NCBI GenBank assembly: GCA_001510575.1
Contig: LNGK01000002.1
Location: 3,460,144-3,524,143, forward strand
Source: Knoxdaviesia capensis
Lineage: Eukaryota > Ascomycota > Sordariomycetes > Microascales > Gondwanamycetaceae
Direction: 5' to 3'
DNA length: 64,000 nucleotides
Position numbers and translations under genes: made by a program. How positions within the stretch are numbered: position 1 is the first letter of the stretch; each line of letters starts with the position of its first letter. The notes under the pieces are model-generated. The model had not been told where the DNA came from. It made no database searches and saw only the letters and a program-made list of their open reading frames with translations. This document shows, piece after piece, positions 30,970 through 44,300 of the stretch.

Positions 30970-33720
30970 CTGGTAGCCAGGGTTTAGCCGGGGATAGAAA
31001 ATGAATATTTTTGAACTTGAATTTCTTTTAAATTTATTGATAGTGCTGGCGTTTGGTGGTACTTGACTTAGAACAGGAACTAACGTGGTGTGGCAGTATA
31101 AAAAAGAAAGCGGCAACTTTCAAAGGACGCGCACGCACTCTGGACCTTGGCTATTGTGTGCGAGGTAACTTGCTGGGGAGGCGAAAAATACCTAAATTCA
31201 GAGAGCCGAAGAGCGATTTTGCGATCAGATGCAAATGTTGTCGTATCAAGTTGGGGAACGAAATGGTCGAGGGTATATATAAAAGTGGCTTGGTGTGGCG
31301 AAATGCGGTAACTGTGGCTTCTCTCGTGTTCTGTGCAGTTCGGGCGACAGTCGCGGGTGGTATATGTCGGCTGAAGCTGAAAGGAGATATGTGAATCCTT
31401 CTCGGAAGATTGGATATGTGTACAAGAGTGACAACAGGAATGTATGGGCTGTGTATGCGCATGTGGTGTATCTCGTTCACGTCTCGAGCCCGGGGATGTC
31501 TGGATTTCTAATCCTCTCGTGCGTGTGTGGTCTTTTAGCGTTCGGTCACCTTCGGAGTTGGGAGACACCGGGCTTTAATATAGGCGGGATGCTCGTGGTA
31601 GGTTGGTGAAGGTTCTACCAGGTCATGGAATCTAACAGTGGTGTAAAGAACGCTGTTGACGAAGGCCCCAGTGGCCAACTTTAGGGAGCCGACCCCTAGA
31701 TAGGGTCTCGTTACGTGCCTGGACCTGGGCCGAAGACCCTTAAGACCCTGCTATCAACTCCCGACAGTATGGTGACCCCGTTCGGCGTGAGTTGACTCAT
31801 ACCTGTAGGCAGCCAGTTGCAGCTGCTTGCAGCCGTCAAGCGGCTAACCTCTTTTGGGAAGTATGGGGCACCTCCATTTAGCTGTAGCCTATGGAAAACT
31901 TCATCCAGAACGACTCATCAGCCCGGTGTCAGGGGTGCATCGATGTAAGTGACAACTACCTCTACTGCCTCTCACCCACAGTTCCGAAAATGTCAAGATG
32001 AGGAGAATTCATTGGGTGTCGGAACGCCATCTCACTTTTCTGGAGAGAGAAACAACAATGTGTTGACATGCTAACAGTCTTAGCCCCCCCCATTCCTTAC
32101 GGTGGTGTTCCTTCGAGGAGGTCACATGAGCACCCATTTATGCCGTGATGGTCCCTATTTAGGTTTTTCGCCTCCAGGATTCGTGGCCAAAGCTATAGGC
32201 TTTGGGAGCAGCCAGACACTGTTTGAAATATCATATTCTCGGAGGCCAGAAGATAACAGCCAACTGTATCTACGAGTTAAGACCTGCCGTATTCGCCAAC
32301 GGCTCGCTTCCCCAGGCTGGGCCACAACGACAGCAAGGCAGACACTGTTCGCTCGTGCACCCACGTATCTATCTTGCCGAGAATAGAAGCGACACATGTC
32401 CGACCAGATGCACTTTTTGCTCTGAAGGACTCGACAGCAAAGCATCTTGCGGAGGAGGGGAAGGCCTACGTGGTGAGTCTACGTACCCTCCTCTGCTTCG
32501 CAATGGGTTCCGGCTGCTTGGGCGGTTCGACCAGGGCGAGACCTTGCGCCCCCCTCCCTCTTGGTCGACGAAGCAGGGATCCTTTGGACCTCACCCATCC
32601 CAGTCGCTCACCCCCACACACATGTTATGTGGTGTGTTTGAGGGCGGGATCTGATGCTGCCTGGAAGCACTTTGAACGGACATGTTGGAAGTGTACCTAA
32701 GAAGATCAAAGTGTGTATCTGGCCAGGCTGTAAAGCTGAAGCTTAACGAAACGACATGTGGCGCATTTTTGAACTAATATGGCCAGCTATCAGAGGACCC
32801 GGGATCTTGTGTTGCCTTGGGCATGAACAATCCATTGCCTCTCCGCTCCCGGCGGGTAGGAGAGTGACTCCGTTCGAAAACTTACAATTTTTCGTTTGTA
32901 CATCCTGTGTTCCACAAACTGCAGGGCAGACTGTGTTCGGTGAAGAATGTAGGTTTTCCCCAAAGAACCGCCGTCAAAGCGTGCCGTATAACTTGGGGTC
33001 GAAAGTCGACTTTATGAAGCAGCGATGTGACAGGTGAAAGGGTGGTTGGGGGCCGGCAAGTCATTCAAGGCAGAAGTCTTCTCACTTACATGTGTCAGAG
33101 CATGAGCATGTGCTGATTGCGGGAAGCATGCCGATTTTCATTTCTTCGTCCTGCTTTCTCATTTCAGAGTGTGGGCTGGTGGTAAGCACTCACTCCTTGG
33201 TGTATGTTCCAAGCTATCTAGTCATCGAATTTACAATTTTCTATTGTCGTTTTTGTTCTTTGGCAATCGTTTGAGAGATAAGGCGATCCGGTATGACCAA
33301 TACGACAAGCTAAGGCGTGGCCCTCACTCTTTGTCTGCTGTATACATATTCATGTCATGCCGTCACGCAGAGGCCAGACCGGGATCTAAAGTCGACGACG
33401 AAGAGTGATCTGTATGAACGAGTGGTTAGGGGAGCCCCAGTCGGTTTGCCGGGAAGAAAAGCCCCGTTTGTTTCATGGCCGCAAATGTCATTTATACATC
33501 CGGAGTACTGGTAGGACGTCTGTCTTGGGTATCTAGGCTCGTCACGGTTTTGGTCAAATGCGGGGTCTCCTCCCTGGGTGGTGTCCTGGTCGGGGTTGGC
33601 TACACCGCTGGCGATCATCATCAGGGCAAGGCATGCCCTTTAGGCCCAGTCCTCCCTCTCGGCTTCCTAATCTTTGTTAAGCCCTGCGCGCTCCTTGTCT
33701 TGATCTGTGGGACGATCCTC
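30970..33720. other. Gene-poor accessory-looking stretch
   Basis: About 2.75 kb with no supportable gene. Short frames on both strands show no recognisable domain. At 31660-31900 the composition changes, and there is a small GCAGC-type repeated motif (31806-31850). I could not delimit a transposon or LTR. Confidence 0.45.
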
Positions 33721-34382
33721 TCACCAGTCATTCCAATCCCGAGCATGCTTCGCACGCTTCTTCTCCTGCTCCCTAGCCCATCTTGCCCAGCACTCTTTCA
33801 GATCTGTGTTATTCTTCGCTCGCTCCTTGGAACACCCATTGCTGTCATCTTGCCAATCTTGAGTGTGCCGTGCGCGCTCGTCTCCTCTTCTCTTCTTGGG
33901 AGAATCAGCTCGCGCAACCTTCAACTCGGATGTTTGCTGTTCTTGACGTTTCTTGAAATCAGCCATCCATGCCTCGCGACACTGCGTGTTTCTCTCATAG
34001 AGGCTATCGGTGTATTCGAGAACACTGGCCATAGGTTGCTGATCATGTAGTTCGGATTTAGGCACCGCCTGAGTTTGACCCTGTACTACTTGGCGTGTCG
34101 TAGGTGTGGCTGTCTTGGTGCTGGCAACATCACGCTCGTTTAAAGTGGAGGTGTCTGGTGACTAGAAAAGTTGCAGATAGAAAGTCAGAAAGTGTTGATC
34201 GCCTGTATGAAGAGTTATCCCACCACACATACAATCTTGATAGTGGAAGATGGAGAGATTAGGCCACCAAGGGGGGATGTCTCGTCGACTGGCCGGTAAG
34301 TTCCATCCTCTTTTCGAACCGACTTCTGCTCCGTAACATCTTCATAGGTAACAAGAACAAAATCGGCATCGATCTCAATCAT
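33721..34382 (-). CDS. Unknown two-exon small charged protein
   Basis: I do not recognise this gene. Exons: 34233..34382 and 33721..34161 with a 71-nt intron (GTATGT donor, TTTCTAG acceptor); joined length 591 nt, 196 residues. The N-terminus MIEIDADFVLVTYEDVTEQKSV is followed by VDETSPLGGLISPSS, then a Thr/Gln-rich linker. The C-terminal half is strongly charged and helical, rich in Lys, Arg, Glu and Trp, ending in repeated AR-like units (RARHTQDWQDD, RWAREQEKKRAKHARDWNDW). No signal peptide or membrane segment is seen. The precise in-phase intron and consistent frame support a real gene. It lies in a gene-poor stretch, divergent from the MFS permease. The start could instead be an upstream non-ATG frame extension, but 34382 is the first ATG. 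Confidence 0.6.
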
Positions 34383-34512
34383 GATGGGCGTGAGTGGAGG
34401 CAGGAGATGTATCTGTAGATGGATCAAAGAAGAAGAGTAAAGTAGTTCTATCTCTAAGCTTCACTCGACGATGTATTTTTAGTCTTTTTAACAAAGTTGT
34501 GCGCGCGCGCGT

Positions 34513-34568
<56 letters not shown>

Positions 34569-35962
34569 ATTTGGCCTCGCTAAAAGATAACCCGTATAAG
34601 TCATACAGGCAAAGCGTAAAACATCAGTTATATCAAGATGAAGTATGTGTACATACATGCTTACTGCATACGATTACACAGGTAAAACCCTTTTCCATCC
34701 ATGATTATCGATGAATGTCTGGGCAGTCCAGGCAGAAGGGCCGGGGGAACTGGCTCATCAAGTGAAAGAAGCACCTCTTGAGCTCAATTCCGCGGGGTGG
34801 GTGAGAAGGAGTAGCAGCTTTGTCGGGACCATTCAACCTCAGCTACACGGAAGCTCCAGCGAGCCGCCTTGAACAGCGAGGCGGCGGGGCGGGGCATTAG
34901 TGAGTCAGTATTCAGGACTCGGCACATGTGCGAAGGATGTGACTCTTCAGCCTTCTGATAACGGAGTCCCACTGGTATATCTTCGGTGCTGTCAGCCCCA
35001 GCGAGAAAATGAAGAGGAACTGGAACAGCGACCAGCTGGTGGGCGAAATCACTGGCTTGTAGTGCCACGGCGTCCTCAGTTGAAGAACCCGGGCAACAAA
35101 GAGCTGGTATGAGCCCTCCGACTCAGCCATCCCAACGACGCTCAGGTAGGTCCATCGACTTAACAAGTTCAGCAAAGTTTGAGCCGCGGCACGCGTCGTC
35201 CGTGACGCTGTAAGCCAAGAAAGCAAAACGAATGAACAAAAAGAGATGAGCAGGACAGGAGGAAGTTGGTGAGAGTTCCGCGTGAGTCAACCCAGCCAAG
35301 CCTGTCAGAAAATGAAATGACAAGCTCCGGAGAAGGAGGGGTTACGTAACGGCGGCCAGGGTGCGAGTTCGCAGTCACGCCTCCCGTCTCCGAACGGCCG
35401 GCCGGGGGTTCCTCAACAAAAAGGGCTCAGCAGCAGGAAAATAAATGCAGGTTTCCCCCGGCTGGCGTCGGAACTTCTCATTGGCCCAAGCTCCATCGGG
35501 ATAGCTTCAGTCAACGTCTAGATGCATCTTAGTCCATCTTATTGTAGTAATTGCATGAGACCATGTAGCGTTCTAGCCGAATTTGATAAGAATCACACCA
35601 ACTTTTTTTTTTTTTGTGAGTTATCTCAATTCGATTTTTGGCTCTCGTGTTGGGACTCATCTCCCCTCCTCTGATAAATTTTCCTCCTCTCCTCTTTTTT
35701 CTTCCTCTTCTCGTCTTCGTTTTCTCCTTCCTTTTTTTCTTCCTCCTTCTTCACGTCCACCAGGGTGTGATTTTCTTTTCTTGCTGTTGAAATATCCCCT
35801 TGTGAAGTTGTCCAATTTCTTTTCTTTCATTTGTTGTCGTCAATTTTCTTTTTAGTTTTTTTTCTTTTTTTCGTTTCGTTTTTCTTTTATATCAGTTTGT
35901 CGTGTGCTTCTTTCTTCTGATATATCTTTTTCCCTCCACCTCTGGTTGACTGGTAATTTGCA
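34383..35962. other. Divergent intergenic, unknown gene / MFS permease
   Basis: About 1.6 kb. It carries a (GA)n microsatellite near the unknown gene and a long T/C-rich tract (35600-35940), typical of fungal transcription start regions, before the permease. No gene is supported. Confidence 0.5.
34521..34564 (+). repeat. (GA)n microsatellite
   Basis: A 44-base pure GA run preceded by an alternating GC stretch (34501-34511), about 140 bp upstream of the small unknown gene. Confidence 0.95.
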
Positions 35963-37818
35963 ATGGCTGTGGAGGTTTCTTCCGAAAAGGGCCACAGTGA
36001 CTCTCCTGTCACGGCCGGCGCCGAGAAGGGCCTGGAAAAGACCTCATACTCACTCAAGGATGTTGAGGTTGGCGGCAGCGATGCCAATCAAGACGCTTCT
36101 CCGCCGGTGGCTGAATACGATGTCGAGACCGTTGAGCGCGTGTACCGGAAGATTGACTACCGAATCATCCCGGCCTTCTGGGTTCTGTACTTCCTCTGCT
36201 CTGGAATCCGCTCCAACATTGGAATTTCCCAGACCATGAACCGCGACTCTGGCCACGATCTGATGACTGTGCTCAATCTGACCGCGAGGGATACTTCCAC
36301 CGCTCTGGCCCTCTTTTACGTGTCGTACACTATCTTCGACTTCCCATCCAACCTCATCATGACTCGTCTGAGTCCCCGTGTGTGGATGGCGAGAATTGTG
36401 TTTGCCACTGGTGTTATCGGAACGTGCTTTGCCGCCGTTCGAAGCGCCTGGAGCGTCAAGTGAGTCTTCCATATATATGCGTATAAGTGTCATCCCCATA
36501 TTCTAACCAAGTCTCCCCCAGACTTCTCCGTTTCCTTCTCGGTCTTGTCGTTGCTGGAATGTGGCCGGGCATGGCGTTCTACCTGACACTGTTCTACCCA
36601 CCATCGCGCATTGGAAAGCGCATTGCCCTCTACTTCAGCGCCGCACAAATCTCGGCCGCCGTGGTTGGTCTTGTTTCTGCTGGCTTCCAGTTGATGGATG
36701 GTGTCGGCGGTCTTGTTGGCTTCCAGTGGATGTTCCTGGTCTGGGGACTCTTGGCTGTGGTTCTCGGAGTTATCTTGCTCTGGTGGCTCCCCGAGCGGCC
36801 GTTGGCCCCGGGACAGCAGCGCGTGCGCACTGGAATCATGAAGTTTCTCCCTCCCACTCCTGAGGCTTTGACTGGTCAGGATGCCATTGTTCACTACAAC
36901 GACTTGAGACGTGTCTACCACGCCAGACCCTGGAACATGCGCGACCTTGGCTTGGTTCTTCTTGACTGGAGAATCTGGCCTTTGTTTCTCATGTACTTCG
37001 GTGTGGTGGGTGTCGGCATCGGTATGCAACTCTACGGCAGCGTCATCATTGCCTCTATCTGGCCGAAGGCTTCTGGCATTACTATCAGCTTGCTGTTTGC
37101 TCCCATTTGGATTGTAAGTCTTCTTTCTTCCCGTTCTGTTTTGCTGTTACGGTTTAGGGTCTGCAATCCACCGTCAGGGTTCAATCCTCCCGCACTCTAA
37201 GCAAAAAACAAACTAGTCCAGATCTCGCTTTCTAACCTTGTACCTGATTCTTTTCGCTTTCAGATGGACTTCTTTGCTATCCTGATTGTTGTCCCGATCT
37301 CGGATCGCTTCCATAGCCGCCGCGCCTTCTTCTTTTCAGCCGCCGTGCTTATCCAGATCACCGGCCTTCTCACCACCACATTTGCTCCTACTGGCCCTGG
37401 CAGATATGTTGGTTTCCTTCTTGTCGGATTTGGCCTCGGCCCCACCGTTCCGATCTGCATGACGTGGACCAGCGAAATCTTTCAGAAGCGTCATGGTGAA
37501 GTCGGTGTGGCTGCGGCGACTGCCCTTGTCTCCGGTCTGGGAAACCTGGGCAGCATCACCACCACCTATGCCTTGTACACCGGATGGCCTGCTGATGCTG
37601 CGCCTGGCCCGCATCGATTCCGCCGAAGCAACCTGACAGTGATTGGTATTCTGTGCATGAGCATTCTCAGCAGTCTATCCATGATGGTTCTTCTCAAGAT
37701 CTTTGGCAATGAGAGAAGCCATGCCCTCGACATGCCTGAAGATGGCGCTTCGAAGCGTGAGGTGAAGGAACGAGGTTTCGGGAGCTATCTGCCGTTCTCC
37801 AAGCGTTCCAAGAACTAG
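35963..37818 (+). CDS. MFS permease, allantoate/anion:cation symporter (Dal5-like) type
   Basis: Predicted 12-helix plasma-membrane transporter of organic anions or vitamins; the substrate cannot be assigned. Exons: 35963..36459, 36522..37113 and 37264..37818, 547 residues. The N-terminus (1-65) is hydrophilic and cytosolic. VYRKIDYRIIPAFWVLYFLC opens helix 1, as in the Dal5/Tna1-type family. FDFPSNLIMTRLSPRVWMAR follows helix 2-3, and GLVVAGMWPGMAFYLTLFYP and FSAAQISAAVVGLVSAGF fit helices 4-5. A long central loop (about 255-300) separates the halves, and VPISDRFHSRRAFFF resembles the second-half loop 8-9 signature. The C-terminus is charged. Both introns join in phase; a single stop codon follows KRSKN. 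It lies alone between two gene-poor regions. Confidence 0.88.
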
Positions 37819-40800
37819 ACGTCTGTCTTCCTTTCTTCACCTTTGAAGAAGGGAGAATGCGCGAGAGAGCAATTCTCCGCTATGCGTCCTGGTTCTTCCC
37901 CGGTTCTTCAACAAGCCGCTTGTCTCTTCTTCTTTGAGTTTCGGGTCCGGACCCAGCTCAACCTTGCCGGCTCGATACTCGATCCTTTTTTTTCTTAATC
38001 TTCTCGACACTCATTTCAGCCCATTTATTATTTCATTGCGACATTGACGACAACTTCACCTTTTTGGTTTTTCTTTTTCCAGCGTTTTTTCTCTTCTCTC
38101 TTTCTGGGATTCTTCTCGGGTTATCTTGACCCCTTTTTTTTAATGACGAAACGAAATACGATCAGCACGTTTCCACCCACCATTCCGGAACCTAATGCTA
38201 TTATACATGCCTTTCTTTCTGAGTTTGAAGCTGTGCTTTTTACCTCCAGATTGGTGTTTTCTCCCCTCTCCTCCGCTGGGCGTTGGGCGAAGAGAGAAGT
38301 GAGACTCAATTGAGGCTGGTCCCTCAAACAGCAACAGTGCCGTTACGCCATTGCTGGACTACAGAAAGAACAAGGCATAATATGTGTGGAGAGGTTGGAA
38401 CTTTGTGACAATGCTTCTACGCTATCACTGTCCAACCTTCCCGTCGTCGTCTTTTCTTTCGGTTCATTTCAGTATGAACAATAAACATATACCAAAAAAC
38501 ACACACAACATAATTCTGTGGAGGAGGGGAGGATGGTGGTGAAGAAGACAGTATGTCTATCTGACCGCCTATGGCCCCAGGACTTCTTGAGGTCTGGTGC
38601 CAGGGACAAGGGGTCCACGATATATATCATACCGTCTCCCCTCTTACCCACCAAAAATTCGAGAAAAAACAAGAGTGGCAAACTTAGGTTTGCGAGTTGG
38701 AGATTGTTTTTTCTCAGTGGGACGGCTTCACCCACTGGTTCCCTGTTTGCTTTCTGTTCTGCCTTTCTCGTCTGCATTTCTTTAGTGATACCCCATCTGC
38801 GTTTGCATGCGCTGTCTTAACGAGGAATCATCGCCACTCGACAGCGAAAGTGCTTCTACGCCATTGCTGGGACGGCGCGTTTGGACCGAGGCAAAGCCAC
38901 GGAGGCAGGGGAGGAGCCTGGTGTTATGCTCCGTCTCGGCCTCTGTGGGATTAACCGACGACAATGCCTTTTGCGCTATCGTTCTGGGCTTTGCCTCGTG
39001 GGCGTGTGTTGTGCTTCTCTGTGGACAAAAAAACGCGGGGGGGCCTCGGAGGTGGAAGAGAATGGATGCGGTCTGTTCCCTTTTCCTCTCCTCTGTCACT
39101 TTCGGGCTCTTGGTTTTTTTGTCTGCTCTGGAAAATGCATGCGTTCTTAAGGTTTTTTCCCGCTCGTTTTTTTTGTTTGACCCTCAATAAGTTTGTCTGT
39201 CTAGTCGTCCCCCTTTTTCATATCCTTCAATATCAATCTTTTCCGGGTATATCCCGTTGCCCCGTCGCCTTCCCGGTCTGGATCCGCTAGATCCAGCCGG
39301 GGTGTATGTGGCTGGAGGTCTTGGTTTTTCATGCCAACCAATTTTCACATTCCCACATCTTGTAGATTGCTCGTTTGCGGTGCACTGTGCATGCACGTTT
39401 CCTTGTAAGCCCGTCTCTAACTCACACGACGAAGGCTCAAAAGCCAGGCGTCTGTATCATTTCCGTTCTCAAAAATAGGGGCAGTCTCAAATCCCATTGC
39501 CAATCCACGGCTGCTGTATACCCAGCAGAGTTCGGGCGAACTGCATCTGTTCCTGCCGGTCAATCTCTCTTATCTCCTTCTTTCTTCACCCTGCCCTCAG
39601 TCGGGTTGCCATCTCGCTGCTAGGTGTCTCGCGCAGCGGGGGAAGCCATGCAGAAAACGCACTCCCAATGGCGGATAGGGCTAGTCCCATGGACACCACC
39701 GCCCCAGGGGCAACGGCGAACATGCAGAAACTGCATAGATATGCCGGTCGTTTGCTGAGGCAATCTCCGTTTGCTGGAAGACGTCCCAGGTTGCTTCCGG
39801 GTCTATTGATATCGTGTTGGGTCGTATCTTCTATAGGGAGCGCGTTCTCAGGGGGTGTCTGTGTCTGTTAGGAAGAGAACCCCCAACCCCGATCATGTAG
39901 TGGTAAGTTGGGTACAGGACCGAACCGACGGCGGCCTTAAGTTGAGGTTGGCTGGCTTTCAGTCTCTGGCGCAGCCGTTCTATCCGCCTGAGGCTTCCAT
40001 GTTTGAGATGGAGGATTCTATTCGGCGGGCCCCGACACCTGTCTCTGAGACGTCGTGTTGAGCCGGCAAGTGTCTCGCTCCCGGATCCGTTTCACTCAGC
40101 GGTGTGGACGAGCTCACTGATATCGGCGCGGAGGTATCTTCCTCGCGGTTCTAGGCAAGTCTCCAAGACTAGTATGGTCATGAAGCGTGGAAAGTTCCTC
40201 GGAATGCCGGGGGCAGTGACTGATATATATAAGGACCTAGATCGATAGCAGAATACGAGCCCTCTTCTCTAGTCTTATGGGTAAGGACAGGAACCTAAGA
40301 AGGTAAGTAGGTCTGCATGAATCATGTCAACGTGAATATCAATCTGCGTTTGGTGATTCATCCAGAAGAGTGATTCACTTCCCATTTCTGATTCACTCAT
40401 TTGGTTTGTACACGAGTCACTCCCAGCCAGACAGGCAGAGTATATATACATCACACTGTCCCGTCCACGCAAGAGTGTCTGTCTCACTTTGGCCCTGTCT
40501 CTGCGCCGGTAGAGAGCCAGGCGTATTATGCCCCCGTTGGGGAGAACAGTGTGGTTCACACTAGGCTCCCACGTCCTCCGCCCCCTGCTGGGGCACTTCA
40601 CTTTCAAGAAACTTCGCCAGGCGTGCTGGGAGAACGTCCTGTACATCGCGAGAGGAATAATTTCCGCCATCTGACAGCACTCGACTTGTCATCATTGGTG
40701 CATCGAACCTACTCTGTCTGTTAGAACGTCCTCTGTGGGAGAGTGGCCGGCGGGAGGCGGGAGGCGGGAGGGGGGAGTACAGCGCACTCCGCTCGATGGG

Positions 40801-41392
40801 GAATATCTGTCAGAGTTGCAATAGGATAGATACAAGAACTGGAAACCGCCCGTTATCGGATTTCTTCTTAGTCCACTCCCGTGGTCGAACCGCGGCCATT
40901 GAGGACTGATCGCCCGGGTTCTAGACGTGTACACGAAAGCATAGCTACCGAGATATGCAATGGCTGATCGGGAGGCTCCCCAAGATCAGCAAGTCAATCT
41001 TATCGGAGGAGTACCGAAGGAGTATCCAAATGCAGCAAATTCAGGCACTCAAATGAACATATCAATCGGCTGAAAAAGAAATTGTGTGTATCTTTTCCCG
41101 TGTCTTCAAGCGAGCGTTTGCTTCTCCCACCCGTCTAGAAATCTCACCCTCTCCACCACAAGAAGAAGAAAAAAAAGAAGGAAATATCGTAGGTCCGCCG
41201 TTCCCCTGTAAAGTAAGTCCTGCTTCATTCATACGTGTACATAAAAAGAAAACACCGTCCCACCCTGAAAAGTGTACAAAGGAAAAAAAAAGAAGAAAAA
41301 GAGTTAGGAAACAGGAATGAAAAGAATGAGAGAGGGGGAGCGGGAGAAGGGGGGGAAATGCGGAACCCTATACCGGTGGCGGAGGGTGCGGC
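37819..41392. other. Long convergent intergenic, MFS / SepH
   Basis: About 3.6 kb between two convergent stop codons, unusually long for two 3' regions. It holds a G-quadruplex-type motif (40752..40775) and purine-rich DNA (41155-41360) close to the kinase stop. No open frame looks like a protein I know, and I found no tRNA-like fold. Confidence 0.5.
40752..40775 (+). other. G-quadruplex motif
   Basis: Four G-tracts of at least three, with loops of 4, 4 and 1 nt, made by tandem AGGCGGG units. It fits the standard G3N1-7 pattern. Confidence 0.6.
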
Positions 41393-44300
41393 TCAAGACC
41401 ACTTGCCTCCGCCCGATCGGTGATCCGCCCCGCTTCCACTCCCATTGTCAAACACCGGCGGCGGCCCCCCAATCGTCATGCGACTGCGGCGCTTACCCGC
41501 AATGATGCTCGTGGCCGGACTGGCCCCCGTACCCCCAACCCCCATGCCGGCAGCGCCACTGCCGCTGCCGTCAACGCCCATGGGTGACCCGGCCAGGCTG
41601 CGTCCTATCACGCCTGGCGCCATCTGCATGCCAGCGCCAGCCGGCGGCGGACGCGCATTGCCGCCGCCCGCGTTCTCCTTGTTCGAGAGTGAGCTTTCCG
41701 ACCGGATGATCGGAGGGAGGCCGTATGCCAGGGAATTGCGCGGGAGGCGGCTGTTGTTGCCGCCGGGCGTGGGTGTGTTGCTTCCACTGCTGTGGTGGTG
41801 ATGGTGCGACGACTTGGGAATCGCCCCTTGGTAGTGTGCGCCGGAGCCGCCTTGCGCGGACACCGCCGACGAAAATGAAGAGAAGGAAGGTGTCGACGCC
41901 AACGCCGAGGTCGGAGGCGGGTGGTCCCCGCTAACCCGCCGCGGGAGCACTCCCGCGCCGTCTCTACTGCGCGGGCGGTACACCAGCGAGTCGCGCTCGT
42001 GCATCGCGAGACCCGAGCGTCTCGGGCTCGAGGGCACTTCAATGTATGTACCGCCACCACTGCCAATGCCGAGGGACGACTGCGACGTACGTAGCCGAGA
42101 GATGTATGTAGGGCCGCCACCACCGCCATGGCCGTGGCTGTGGCTGTGTCCGTGGCCATGAGTAGGGGTTGGCGGCATAGATGCCGACGACTGGAGAGCG
42201 GGAGGTGTGTACGAGTTCGCCCGCTTCAGGCTTGATCCAGAGCGTCTCAGGGCAACCGAGCCCGCTGCGGACGGAGGCACCGACGACCCCACCGCGCTGC
42301 CCGCACCGGTCATCATCATGTTCCGTCCTTCGTGCGACCGAACCACCTCCGCCGCCAGGTTCCGCACCAGCACCGCTCCATCCTTCTCGGCAAGCCCGCG
42401 AATAGCGTCCAGCAGCGAGCTGACCTGGGAGTGGTTCGGCGAGGTGGTGCCGTTGCCCGTGCCAATCATGCCGGGCTCGCAGGCATCCAGAATATTGCGC
42501 ACCAGGCGCAGCAGATTAAGCCGCACCACAGCCTTCTTGTGTCCCAGGCGCTGCGTAATGCCGGCAAACATCTCCGGCATGGCCAAAGACGCTGCCAGCG
42601 GCGGGCTCAGGCGCACAACCTTGAGAAGCGGCTCGAGGAGGTTCGAGTCGAACGCGTTCAGGCGGTTAGTGCTGAAGCACGAGATAATGGCCTTGCCAAA
42701 TTCGCCATCCAGAAGATGGCTCTCGACATTGGCCGTCTCTTCTTGGAGCCTATAAGCACACAAACGTTATGGTTAGAATGTCCGTACCGATTTCATGATG
42801 CATTCCAACGGGTGTACTTACCACACGTGAATGGCGTCCATCGCAGTGGCCTGCCAATACTGGTCGGCCAAAAGAGACACAAAAAAGTTAAGTCCGTTGT
42901 TCTGCCACAAGTACCGCCGGCCCTTCTGGCCCGAGTGAGCCATGTCGCAGAGGATCGGCAGCACGAACTCCTTGGGCGGCCGATCGTCAGTCTTCATGAT
43001 GCGCAGCAGCAGCGGAATGACACCGCCGACCGCCGCATCCTCCTGGCGGCCCTTGTTGAGCCGGCACAGGTTGAACATGGTGTTGAGCACCTGGTTGGAG
43101 ACCTCGCGCACGTGGCTATGGCCCTTCTTCATGCTGTAGCTGAGCAGATCGATCAGGAACTCGATCGCGTCCGCCGAGTGCAGCGTCTCCAGCGTCGTTG
43201 AAAGCATCGACAGGTTCTTGATGAACTTGAGCATCGTGATCTGGTGGGCCGGTGACATGCGCCGCAGGTCTTTGAGCACGCTCTTGAGCACCTGGCGATC
43301 AGCCACCACCTCCTTGACGTAGTTTTCCGCTTGCGAAAAGAGGTAGAAGATGCCAACGATGCGCCCTTCTATGAGCTCCGAGAGCTCGTCTTCACTCTCT
43401 TCGTCAAGCACACGGTGCAGAACCAGTGCGAGCGGGTACAGAATCTTGCTCCGCGAGAAGATGCGGCAGAAGTCGTTCTTCGGCGTCGGGCCCTGGAGCT
43501 CAAATACATTCCAGATGCCGTTGACTCCAATCAACACAAGATCGCGTGCTGAGTCGTAGTCCTCGTCAAGAAAGTTAACTAAGACATTCAGACCACCAGC
43601 ACTGACAAACATTTGCAGCGTCAGCGTTGACGTCTGGTACATTTGCCGCACAAAGGCCGCCGCCTCGAGCCGGATATCATCCGAATACTGCCGCGCCGCA
43701 AACTTGGTGATGATGGGGATACCACCAACAAAGCACAGGTTCTCTTGGATCTCGACGTCGTCCAAGATAATCGCATTGACAACCTTCAGCAGATGAAGAA
43801 TCATCAGCTGCCGGCTCTTGACTGTGCACGGCTCCAGGATCTCCAAAATCGGAAGAAGGCCGTGGGCGCCAATGACAAGTTTCTTGGCCTCTTCGTTCTC
43901 GCACAGCATGACAAGCAGTTCCTCCGAAAGGTCGCTCAGCATATCCTCACTCTCCGTGATCTTGAACGAGCGTACAAGCTCCTCAACCTTCTCGCACAGC
44001 CGCGCGTGCCGATCACGGGCAATATTGGCATCCAGGTCCATTTCGTCCCAGCCGGGATCCATCGATGCAAACGGATCGTCCTCGTCCTCGTCGTCTCCAA
44101 GCCACGAGCTATTAGACAGCTTGGAGAGCATCATGCGCTGTTGGTGGCCAGCGGTGTCTTCAGACGCGGCGTCAACATCGCTAAGGTTATCACTAAAGCC
44201 GATTCCAGATCCAGCAAGTGCGTTACCGCCACCACGACGGCTACCGCCGTGGCTACTGCCCACGCGGTTGTTGCTATTGCTCCGGTTCCGGTTATTGCTC

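Noticed and set aside
31648..32027. Possible solo LTR: GAACGC repeated at about 31648 and 32022 around sequence starting TGTTG
   Set aside because: The inner end is not CA, no terminal repeat pairing was found, and a 6-bp repeat at 370 bp spacing is weak evidence.
33475..34050. Plus-strand 191-codon frame overlapping the small unknown gene
   Set aside because: The minus strand has a spliced, in-phase gene; the plus frame looks like its shadow (hydrophobic runs with no family match).
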